From Zancudomyces culisetae (lineage: Eukaryota; Kickxellomycota; Harpellomycetes; Harpellales; Legeriomycetaceae): 22,735 nt of DNA. This document shows, piece after piece, positions 9,924-18,512 of the stretch. A program made the translations under genes and the position numbers. The notes under the pieces are model-generated. The model did not search any database, was not told where the DNA came from, and worked only from the letters and a program-made list of their open reading frames with translations. The stretch spans positions 1 to 22,735 of the forward strand of contig LSSK01000608.1 in the NCBI GenBank assembly GCA_001969505.1, in the 5' to 3' direction. How positions within the stretch are numbered: position 1 is the first letter of the stretch; every line of letters begins with the position of its first letter.

Positions 9924-11225
9924 TTAGTTGTAACATCCAGATTCAGTGGGTGTGGATGAAGGGTCAAATACGGAAAGGACCTGCTTGTATATATCGTATC
10001 TGGTTTTGGAGGCAACTATGTTCGAACCTGTACATTCAAGAGCCCCATTGATCATTCGTGTTGATGCACCGAATTCACCGCTAAGTACATCTTTGTTGGT
10101 TCTTACACGAGATTTCCAGTACCAGAAGCTCACTTGCCACGCGATTGTTTCGTCCTGCGCTACAGAGTCGGGGTTTGTGTACAACCTATCATCGCCATAT
10201 AATGCCTTGGATGCGGCCTTGTAGTTGTCAGCCCAGCTCAACTGGATATAACCACGACCATAGTATGCCTTTCCGGGATAGTCACCTGGTGCTGCGTAGT
10301 CTGCTGTACAATCTTCTGTTGCACAACGATATTCACTCTTTGCTTTCAATCCGTCAGATTCGTGCATGATTTGTGCCAAAAACATAGCTGCCTCCCTTGC
10401 AGAACTGATTTCTCCTGTCTGAAGCCCGCTTAGAAATGCATTACACTGACTATCGGTTGGTGTTGGATAGCCTGAACCCATGACTGCCTTTACAAACTTG
10501 ACACAGTCTAACCCAAAATTATTTGAGGTAGATGACTTGTCTGTCAATTGTACGGCGGGTGTTTCTTGTGTATAAAACTGAGTCTCTGAAGGTATGGGCG
10601 CTACAATGCTAGTATCAAGGTTCTGTTCGTCTTGTGTGGTTGCGTAATAATTTTCCTCGACATCAGGAACTAGAAGTCTATCTGGAAGATTGGTGCTCAA
10701 CACGTCTTCCACCATTGTAACATCAGCATTTGAGTTTTGGTCTACTATTACTTCGTCATCACCGACTTCTGTATCTTCTGGGAGATCCTCCTCGTTTATT
10801 TCTGGGATGCTTACACCCAAACTTATTGACAAAGTTTCGTCATCAGCCTCTTCATTATCATAAACTCCTGTATCTTCTGAGATATCCACCTCGGTTATGT
10901 CTTGATCGCTTGTACCTAGATCTAGTGACAAAATTTGGCTATTAACATCTTCGTAATTATCGTATTCATCAAATGCTTGTATATCACTCTCTTCCTGTAT
11001 GTCCTGCATATCAGTGAGGGTGTTGATAATGATTCCATCTTCGTCAACGTTGACATGTTGTGTAATCGTTACTATTTCTGTAGTGTATACCACAACCTGT
11101 TTGCGGTCATGTCTTTTCATTTGTACCAAACCAGAATCCTTTGTGTCATATTGCACGGCCAAAGGCGCTGCAAGGATATTGGTCAATTGAAGAATTGAAA
11201 ATGCTATTCGTGTCTTTGAAAGCAT
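9924..11225 (-). CDS. GH19 chitinase precursor A, with acidic repeated N-terminal extension
   Basis: Secreted family 19 glycoside hydrolase, 433 residues, expected to hydrolyse chitin by the inverting mechanism. Signal peptide residues 1-20 (cleavage ILAA|PLAV). A Lys-Arg at 37-38 could be a Kex2 site, followed by VVVYTTEIVTITQ. Residues ~60-235 are strongly acidic and contain two 33-residue repeats (99-131, 132-164). The catalytic domain runs from ~239 to the C-terminus. Glu289 in QIMHES is the predicted acid; Glu298 lies 9 residues later, the spacing known for short Streptomyces GH19 enzymes. YYGRGYIQLSW (321-331) and INGALEC (392-398) are conserved substrate-cleft motifs. Cys pairs at 241/261, 301/306 and 398/431 may form disulphides. 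A second GH19 gene lies 2.9 kb away on the same strand, and the two C-termini share DPSS...GCYN, so they are paralogues. Family call is secure; function of the extension is unknown. Confidence 0.88.
   Translation of the reverse strand: MLSKTRIAFSILQLTNILAAPLAVQYDTKDSGLVQMKRHDRKQVVVYTTEIVTITQHVNVDEDGIIINTLTDMQDIQEESDIQAFDEYDNYEDVNSQILSLDLGTSDQDITEVDISEDTGVYDNEEADDETLSISLGVSIPEINEEDLPEDTEVGDDEVIVDQNSNADVTMVEDVLSTNLPDRLLVPDVEENYYATTQDEQNLDTSIVAPIPSETQFYTQETPAVQLTDKSSTSNNFGLDCVKFVKAVMGSGYPTPTDSQCNAFLSGLQTGEISSAREAAMFLAQIMHESDGLKAKSEYRCATEDCTADYAAPGDYPGKAYYGRGYIQLSWADNYKAASKALYGDDRLYTNPDSVAQDETIAWQVSFWYWKSRVRTNKDVLSGEFGASTRMINGALECTGSNIVASKTRYDIYKQVLSVFDPSSTPTESGCYN
10737..10931 (-). repeat. Two tandem 99-bp coding repeats (33 residues) in chitinase A
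   Basis: Residues 99-131 and 132-164 of chitinase A align without gaps: both begin LS-x-x-LG, share E/D-I, and contain EDT and D-x-E positions. The similarity is also visible at DNA level (for example 'tgtatcttctg' in both copies). The repeats are acidic, with Asp/Glu making up more than a third of residues. They probably arose by tandem duplication within the linker. Confidence 0.7.
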
Positions 11226-11373
11226 GATAGGTATCTTTTTTAATTGAAGTTGCTTTCGATGCTTCTTTTTCTATATGCTAGAAATAGATGTACATACAAA
11301 TGTATATGTATGCGGTGTTGTAATGAATTGTATAATTATACAGCTAGTGCATTTGTTATGTTCTGACTTTGAC

Positions 11374-11381
11374 TATTTATA
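11374..11381 (-). promoter_or_regulatory. TATA box of chitinase A (TATAAATA on minus strand)
   Basis: The minus strand reads GGTATAAATAGTC about 150 bases upstream of the chitinase A ATG. Initiation ~30 bases on would leave a 5' UTR of roughly 115 bases. It is the only strong TATA match in the proximal region. Confidence 0.45.
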
Positions 11382-14092
11382 CCAACTTGAGTTTTATGGC
11401 AGTATCAACAAGGAACTCATTCCTATTTTATTTTATTTTATTTTGCATTTATCCCCAACTTGGCTGATTAATACCAAGGAAAATATTACTTAAACACATT
11501 TAGCGTCAACCATTAATATTTCATTTATTATGCAACTGTATTGAGGTGTAGCAATACACTCCACTAATGTTCCTAAAAACATCAATAATCATCTAAATAT
11601 AGTGTTGAAGATCCTGTCAATTCTTGCAGTTCTATTAAAATCGTCTTTGTTAATTGCCATACCTCTTATTTAATTTAGTGGTACAGATTAGCTGGATTAG
11701 ATAATATATTTCTAATGACATGGCACAGTAGCCAATAATAGTATATTTTGCAATTTTCAGACACTTTTTTGCTGCTAATTAGTCTGCTTGTTTTTTTCCG
11801 CGCTTTTCTCTCAACTAAATATAGAACCTAGACATAATAAATTGCACAAAGAACTCCTTTTAAGTCTGGAAAGTAAATCTGGGTTAAATGTACGAACTTT
11901 TCATTACAAAAATCCGAATCTATCGTCGTCATAATCCCGTCAGGAACTTTGCCCATGTCTACATATTCACCGGAGTGTTGATTCTCAACGACTAAATATT
12001 GTTGGAAACTATTCCCTAAAAATATTTTTCTATTTTGGTAGGAAAATATAACGCTTAAATTTGAAATTGCCAATATATAATTCAACAAAATAACAGCAAA
12101 CTTTTTTTTCTTTGTGGAACTGTTTTATAACCTTTGAAATTTGAACGTCTTTCTTGAATAAAAGGCCGGCCAATCCACACAACCACTACCACAGCGGATC
12201 TTCTTTTATTCTGACTAAAAAGTGTAACAACATCAATATTCCACCTTTACAGCTGCCAGTAGTCACATATAGACACTTGATATGTATATTTTACTTTATC
12301 CCAACAGTGATATACTGGGCCATCGCTGGACTAAAATGGTTGCGTCAAAAATTATCAGGCTGTATTGGTAGCAATGAATATAAAACAAAATGAAAAGACT
12401 TTATCTGTATAATTGATACTGTGTAGTAAATATCAGGAAAACCACACAACAAAAAGTTTGTTAAAGCTAATAGCACTCATTTTGTTCCTGTCCTCTCTAT
12501 ACCTTGGTAAAGCACACATTAATCAATCATCTATTATGGCACATTTATCTACGTTGAATTTTAGGTCTACATTCACAACACAGAAGCAATAATATCCACA
12601 TATTAAAAAAGCATATTAATGTCAGAATTCTTGCTATTACACAACCACGAGCGTTTTATAGAAATAGATTGCAAGTACGCCAATAATGATTTTTCGCCGC
12701 TCCACCCCTCTTCTCCTTGATTACCATGCATTGATTTTTTTTTTTTGAAAAAGCCAAACAAAAAAACCACCGATTACCTAGATTCAACTACCCATGATGT
12801 TAACTATGTTTTTTTGTAATTAACAACCCTTTTAATCCCTGGAAGTACTCGGTAAATTTGCATACCGGATATAAGATTGGGTTTGAAATACAAGCCCTGA
12901 TTTATTTGTTCTTTTGTATAAGAAATTAAGACTACCCTTTAGATACAGTCATTAAATGCCACAAAATAGTGAGGGAAAATGATTACCAAATTCTCGCCTA
13001 GTTATTCATCTAATGTATTTTACATCTTTGTTCGCGATGAATCGCTCTCATGGCCACCACTACCCTAAAATTTGAAGAGAGTAGTATACAACAATAGACA
13101 CATTAGAAAAATACCATCAACTTGAAATTCGGAATATATCTACCATCCCCTTTTCTGCCACCACTGTTCTTTTTTTTTATAGGAAAATCCGTATGTATCT
13201 GGCTCTTTAAAAGTGCTCATCTTAGCCTTTTTGTCAGGGCACGATGGGATTTTCCATTTTAATGCTGATTAGCTCTTGATAAAAAAGACACATTTAAAAT
13301 GATTGCCCTGGTACTCTGCTAACCTTCATGAATATTTCAGCATGCTTTTCTAATAAAATCCTCTCTAAAAAAAAATCTTCCAGTTTTTTTATCCAGGGAT
13401 TAAATATGCTGCAAAATAACCATTCGGCTCCCTTTTGGTACCTGGCCCTACTTGGATCGTTTTTTTAGTGTTTTCATGTTCATAACCGGCTAATAAAAAA
13501 ACAGGATTTAATGATGTCACCTAGGAATTTTCAACAGGTAAATATTCTTTTAAACATGAGTGTGCCTATTCAATGTGCTTACTTTGCACAGTGAGTTTAC
13601 CGAAAAAGTATTTTATTGAATTCTAAAGAAAAAATGCAATTACACTCAATATCCCTCTAACCAATCTTTTCTTCCTCTCTTGAGGGTACTTTATGATCAC
13701 AAGGAGTTGAGACAGTGAGAACATTTCCGTTCTGAGCGAGTCAAAAATAATCATTCTGCTTTGAAAGCTTTTCTCCAAGAACACTGGCGTTGCTATCAAA
13801 ATGTTAGTATCAACCCTCCTAAAACACTATTAATAAAAATGACTTTCTTCAATCTAGAATGATGATATAGCGATTTAAATCATAGATATTTAAATAATAT
13901 TTATTAGTGTTCTATTCGCCATAAAAGAGGCAAATAGCAAAATAGAAAAAACAAATAATAGAGTAAAATAGAACAATATTTAATAATAATTAAACAAATC
14001 GCTATCAAACATTATAAAACCAACACAAAGTCAGATAATGCCAACAATGGTAAGGAAAAAGATAATTAAAGACGCAATTTTGTTTAAACATC
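11382..14092. other. Long intergenic region between the two chitinase genes
   Basis: About 2.7 kb of A/T-rich DNA. Open frames at 11828-12088 (-) and 12154-12393 (+) begin only at TTG codons, have no internal ATG near their start, and show no family motif, so they are not called. An isolated GGCCGGCC palindrome is at 12163-12170 and a CRE-like TGATGTCACC at 13512-13521. The left part should be the distal promoter of chitinase A and the right part the terminator of chitinase B. No tRNA, rRNA or transposon ends were recognised. Confidence 0.4.
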
Positions 14093-15292
14093 TCAGTTAT
14101 AACAACCATGTTCATCTGCTTTTGATGATGGATCTATAATGGCCAGCATCTTTGTGTATAACTGAAATCGCTTTTTGGCCTTATCTGTATGTTCTCCGCG
14201 ACATTCCAGAGCCCCGTTGATCTTATTTGTTGAAGCACCGAATTTTCCTGCCTGAACTCCAGGATCTACTCTTACAATATTTTTCCAGAACCAGAAACTA
14301 ACATCCCACGCTACCTGTTCATTGGTTGCAACAGTTTCAGGGTTTTTGCTTAGTCTGTCATCACCATATAGATCCATGGATGCTTGACGATAGTTATACT
14401 CCCATGTTAGCTGAATATATCCCCTTCCAAAATAAACTTTTCCGGGAAGGTCGTTTGGTGTAGAATAGAATTTTTTACAGTCAGTAGATTCGCATCTGTG
14501 TTCGCTTTTGGCTGAAAGACCTACAGATTCTATCATTATATGAGTCAGAAACATGGCTACTTCCCTTGCAGATGATATACCACCTTTTTGTATACCCTTC
14601 AAAAACGCATCACATTGTGCACTTGTTGGTTTTTTGTAACCACCAGCAGTAACAGCTGAATAAAACTTGTCACAATCAACACCAAAAACGCCCTTATTTT
14701 GAGTGGCAGATGCACCTGCTCCTGCGGGGGCGGAATTAGAGGAACCACCAGCGTTCTTCGTGGATAGCTGTATGTTTGTGACTGCACGCTGTGCCGCTTT
14801 AACAGTTGAACTGGCTGTATTCGTCATGGTGATACGAGGGCTGAAAGATCCTGTGGCTGTCTTTTTTGCACCGTATCTGCCTGGCATGATCTTGGCTCTC
14901 ACCCAATCAATAATATCAAGTCTTTTTTCCAAGGTAATCGTATTTTTACTTCTCTTTTTGTGGATAATATACTCTCTTTTCTTGGCGCGCTGACCCGGCT
15001 GGTCAGCAAATGGTCCAGGCACAAGCTGCAGTCCTGAGATATTGATTTTAGCACCTCGTTGTGCATCGGATTTATCATCTTTGGTGCCAGAATTCTTGGG
15101 CTTTTTTCTGAACCATGCGAAAAGATCGAACCGCTTTCTGTATTGACTAGCGTCATAATACATACGGTCAGTCCCTAGATCCAGCCTATCAGCATTTCTT
15201 CTTTCAAGTATTCCTTTGTTATTATGAGGGTAGGATATTACCTGACCTGCACCTCCCAGCAAGCACAATATTGTTACAGCGGAGATATACAT
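14093..15292 (-). CDS. GH19 chitinase precursor B, with basic Lys-Arg-rich N-terminal extension
   Basis: Secreted 399-residue paralogue of chitinase A. Signal peptide residues 1-20 (cleavage near VIS|YPH). Residues 25-170 are highly basic with dibasic sites at K53R54, K105R106, K113R114 and K123R124. After the first and last comes a related peptide: FDLFAWFRKK (55-64) and LDIIDWVRAK (125-134), so Kex2-type processing would release or expose them. A Ser/Ala/Gly linker (182-200) leads to the GH19 domain from ~206. Predicted catalytic Glu255 sits in HIMIES and Glu264 nine residues later; YFGRGYIQLTW (287-297) and INGALEC (358-364) are present. The residue before the first Glu is Ile254, where chitinase A and most relatives have His. 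The second Glu and cleft motifs are kept, so activity is likely but may be altered. Start 15292 is the first ATG and gives a clean signal peptide. Confidence 0.87.
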   Translation of the reverse strand: MYISAVTILCLLGGAGQVISYPHNNKGILERRNADRLDLGTDRMYYDASQYRKRFDLFAWFRKKPKNSGTKDDKSDAQRGAKINISGLQLVPGPFADQPGQRAKKREYIIHKKRSKNTITLEKRLDIIDWVRAKIMPGRYGAKKTATGSFSPRITMTNTASSTVKAAQRAVTNIQLSTKNAGGSSNSAPAGAGASATQNKGVFGVDCDKFYSAVTAGGYKKPTSAQCDAFLKGIQKGGISSAREVAMFLTHIMIESVGLSAKSEHRCESTDCKKFYSTPNDLPGKVYFGRGYIQLTWEYNYRQASMDLYGDDRLSKNPETVATNEQVAWDVSFWFWKNIVRVDPGVQAGKFGASTNKINGALECRGEHTDKAKKRFQLYTKMLAIIDPSSKADEHGCYN

Positions 15293-15367
15293 TTTTCTTT
15301 TTTTATTATATAAAAGTATCCTTTTTCATGAAGCCTACTCTATGCTCATTAATTTAAGGTATAATAT

Positions 15368-15376
15368 TATTTTATA
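15368..15376 (-). promoter_or_regulatory. Possible TATA box of chitinase B (TATAAAATA on minus strand)
   Basis: The minus strand reads CATTATAAAATAATA about 80 bases upstream of the chitinase B ATG. The surroundings are very A/T-rich, so chance matches are common. Another TATATAA lies too close to the ATG (about 15 bases) to serve. Confidence 0.3.
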
Positions 15377-16410
15377 ATGGTAATAAAAAGTGTGATTAAT
15401 TCAATTATAAAGATATAAAAATAATATAGAACTTTTGACATCTAGTCAGGAGGGGAGGAAACAAGGTGTATATATATACAAATGGACATCAATTTATTTT
15501 ACATAAACATCATTTCAGAAAGTGTTCATATTCAGCTATAGATTATCCCCAACCTGATAGTTGATTTCAGATTTATGACGATGAGTGGTATTCAGCCTCC
15601 GACGTAGATGCGTATATCTAAGTACAGGTGTAGTGAAACTGTAAAGGTAAAATCGATCCTCTCATCTTTTGACACTTCGTAATAGCGGATCCGTATTTAT
15701 AGAACACGCTAGCTTTGCTATGATGGATACGACATTTGTTTATCTTACTTTATAATTCGAGTAAAGAGTGCCACATACATGGAGTGAGGCAGGAACTTGT
15801 CATTTAGGTGCTTCATAGCAGTATCTTTTTAGCATTTTCGATCGTTATTTTTTATTTACTGCCTTTTTACGCGAAGAACGGCGAAATGCAAGAGTAATTG
15901 CCTATTGGTTTTAAATGTGATTCTGTGAATTACAGTGGATGCTAAAATATGTAATTATCATAAACAATTAGTTTGGACACGTTTAAAAATATTTTTCCAG
16001 ACTGTGTGTACTAGAATGAGCCAACGCCAAAACGAAAGCTACCAATAATCGAGGAAGTTAACTAGCGTGGGGATTAGATGTTGTATATGAAATACAGGCG
16101 TATGTTATGCGGTATTTAAATATGATATACATACCCTACATAGAGGAATAGGGTATCATTGGTTGTTAATTAGTGTTAATAATAAGCTTCACTTAAGCAA
16201 TAAGGTGGTGATCGAGTTTCTTTTGAAAATATTGAATACCAAATAAGCATCAATAAAATAGAATAACATATTTTGTGATGATACCCCTTTTCTTTCTAAT
16301 AATATAAATAAATCCAAGCTAATCGCTCATTACAAAAAAAATAGGGTAGAAATTTTGCTTCAAAGCTAGTATCATTACCAAACCGATAAGATTCTATCGA
16401 ATATCACCCT

Positions 16411-16456
16411 TCCCTCTCTTCCTCTCTTCCTCTCTTCCTCTCTTCCTCCCTTCCTC
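16411..16456. repeat. TCTCTTCC octamer microsatellite
   Basis: Four to five units of an 8-base pyrimidine motif ending in degenerate copies (CTCCCTTCCTCG). The opposite strand is a purine tract. Such tracts are common and variable; no function is claimed. Confidence 0.8.
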
Positions 16457-16937
16457 GTTCATTTCCCCTTGATTTAGAGAAGGGGGGGCGAGCAGGGATG
16501 TTCATTAATAGTTAGAGTAAAATAGAGTTTTTTTTTCTGTTATAAACAACTGGTGTGTTATTTCTTATCCTCCTTTCATAAAGTTTGGGTTTATTTGGAT
16601 AATAGCATTTTGAGTTGGAAAAATAAAAAAACTGAAAAAAGCCATCCAATAAACGGGGATCTAAAATGAAAACTAACAAACAAACAAAATTTTGGGTTTA
16701 TTCTGTCGAGTTCTCGATTTGTTTTAGCTCATGTCTACATCATTAGAAAGTTCAAAAGAGAAATGAAGCAAAATAATAATAAATGAAAAAAGGCGTTATA
16801 TACTTTAAAAAAATAGTAAAAGTTTACTAGTAAACCTTTCTGAAACAAAATATTTTATTGGATCTAACAATATGGAATCAGTAACAGACCTCATTTTTTT
16901 ACAAATCTTGTTTTTCTGGATTTTACGGCCATGAAAG

Positions 16938-17014
16938 GATGCACAATGTCATCGTGTATCGGTGAAAGGTGCCCTTGAAAGGCACAACCGCCTGAAAACT
17001 AATCGCTAACGATT
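16938..17014. other. Three consecutive hairpins in a GC-richer intergenic patch
   Basis: Stem 1: GATGCAC 16938-16944 pairs with GTGTATC 16954-16960 (one G-U). Stem 2: GTGCC 16969-16973 pairs with GGCAC 16981-16985. Stem 3: AATCG 17001-17005 pairs with CGATT 17010-17014. They could be a small structured RNA or a DNA feature. No RNA family and no polymerase III box is recognised. Confidence 0.2.
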
Positions 17015-17580
17015 TCTAAATATATACGTTATTATAAAAAATGATCCATTCTGTTTTGTGAAAAATAGAGACACTGGGAAACGATACTTGCTCAATAGTA
17101 AAATAAAAAAGTGGAGGGAGAAAAATAACAGCATCATGCCACTAAATTCTAAGGTCCCTATCCCTCACCTCTGATACAGAGGAAAATGTTTAATGAGCTG
17201 TTTTCACTCTGCTGGCAGTATCACATGATGTGCTGGTTGTGTTCTTTCTATATACGCTAACGAGAATGTATAAGAAAAAAAAAGTAGTTAAAATAGAACT
17301 GTGAAAATACTCACCTTTTTGATAATGCAAAAAGCAGTAGATTCGTAGAGATCAGTTAAAATATGATACTTGGTGGTGCGGTGAATGTGTATTTTAAACG
17401 TACCGCGACTATCTTTTCTAGGCCTATCCTGTCTTTTCCTCTTTCATCTTCACTCAAAAAAAAAACAGTGGGTACTGAGGGTATGCGAGATGATATCAAA
17501 TTGCACAGAAAATAGCTTCACCACCAAAAACAAGAGTAGAAATGTTAGTTAAACACGACCAACATGTTTGAACCTGATTG

Positions 17581-17588
17581 TATAAAAC
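17581..17588 (+). promoter_or_regulatory. TATA box (TATAAAAC) of the gene at 17649
   Basis: TATAAAACCC lies 61-68 bases upstream of the first ATG of the next plus-strand gene. Initiation ~30 bases downstream would give a 5' UTR of about 35-80 bases, depending on which ATG is used. Confidence 0.5.
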
Positions 17589-17648
17589 CCACTTTATGGT
17601 CTGGGGATGGGTGCACATATCATTACCTTTGACTAAAAACAAATTTAT

Positions 17649-18218
17649 ATGTATAGACACCATAATCATTTGGAATGTGTATATATAAAAATGAATGAAT
17701 CGGATAAAGACACCTCTAAAAATAAAAACGAAGTGTATTATGAGTATAAACGTGTAGAGAGGCGAAGCCTAAATAAAATAAGCGCAAGAAAGTATCGTAG
17801 TAATAAGATACTGGGGAAAAATAAACTCATCCGTGACTTGTATACAGTTACTGAAAAGTACAAAGTGGGTAAAAAGCAGCTCGAGAAGATGAAGAGAGTT
17901 TACCAGCGTAACAAAAGTATGGTAAACAAGGTACTAGAGTCACAAAGTAAATCCGAGGCTCTTGTTGATCTAGACAAGTATTTTTCTGAGCTGGAGCACA
18001 AAAAACTAGATGGTTTACACTACATTCCAAATGCTTCTAGTGCCGATTTAAACGGGAGGAAAATAGCAAGTACCTGCTTTAGGGAAGGTGATGGAGGTAA
18101 GGATGAAAAGTGTATGACTAGATGTGCAGCACTGTTTGATTGTCTACTTGTAACGTTTGAACAAGTTCGATCGGATCTCGAAAAAAGTATTGTTGAAATA
18201 GAGAATACTGCATTGTAA
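17649..18218 (+). CDS. Hypothetical basic coiled-coil protein, possibly a divergent bZIP
   Basis: Single-exon 189-residue protein with a TATA box upstream and a clean stop. Residues 34-50 are basic and contain NKISARKYR: Asn42 and Arg50 have exactly the N-x7-R spacing of bZIP basic regions. Positions that would be zipper 'd' sites are Leu60, Val67, Gly74 and Met81, and 'a' sites include Leu64 and Leu78, so the zipper is weak. A Cys-containing segment (STCFREG... CMTRCAALFDC, residues 141-165) and a short acidic helix end the protein. If it is bZIP-like it would be a nuclear DNA-binding regulator; the break in the zipper at Gly74 and the missing basic residue after Arg50 argue against. Met15 (17691) has a better context (aaaaATGaa) than Met1 and may be the real start. 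Gene reality is likely, function is not settled. Confidence 0.55.
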   Translation: MYRHHNHLECVYIKMNESDKDTSKNKNEVYYEYKRVERRSLNKISARKYRSNKILGKNKLIRDLYTVTEKYKVGKKQLEKMKRVYQRNKSMVNKVLESQSKSEALVDLDKYFSELEHKKLDGLHYIPNASSADLNGRKIASTCFREGDGGKDEKCMTRCAALFDCLLVTFEQVRSDLEKSIVEIENTAL

Positions 18219-18512
18219 AAGTTAGACTATTTTCCCTATCTCGCATCACAATATTCAATAATAAAAAGTGTAGTTACGAAAAATAAAGAGAAAAGAGAGG
18301 GAGAGATGAAGAGAGATGAGGAGAGTGGGAGGGGATGAAAAGGGGAGCAAAATTTGGACATATGCTCATAAACAAATCAAGTTAATATAATTTTAATAAA
18401 AAATGTATACAAAAAAAATAAAATATAAATATATGAATGTGTCGTTGTATGTTATAATCCAAGTGGAAAAGCTCAAAAGCAAAAAAAAAAAGGGAAAAAA
18501 ATATCACTATTC
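18219..18512. other. Convergent 3' region with GA-rich tract
   Basis: The bZIP-like gene and the karyopherin gene converge here. The plus strand carries an imperfect GA-rich tract at about 18287-18347 followed by A/T-rich sequence with A-runs near 18410-18500, which fit 3' UTR and polyadenylation signals. No gene is seen. Confidence 0.5.

Larger units (their letters stand above)
15377..17580. other. Intergenic region between chitinase B and the bZIP-like gene (divergent)
   Basis: About 2.2 kb without a supported gene. It contains a pyrimidine octamer microsatellite (16411-16456), three successive short hairpins in a GC-richer patch (16938-17014), and a perfect CACATGATGTG palindrome at 17222-17232. 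The two flanking genes are divergent, so both promoters lie here. No tRNA or transposon signature was found. Confidence 0.4.

Noticed and set aside
10730-10945. Leu/Arg/His-rich repeated plus-strand frame
   Set aside because: It is the antisense image of the acidic tandem repeat in chitinase A.
11828-12088. 86-codon minus-strand frame between the chitinase genes
   Set aside because: It begins at TTG; the first in-frame ATG comes at about codon 45, and no family motif or promoter supports it.
12154-12393. 79-codon plus-strand frame with a hydrophobic segment
   Set aside because: It starts at TTG and has no ATG at all inside; no convincing splice acceptor links it to another exon.
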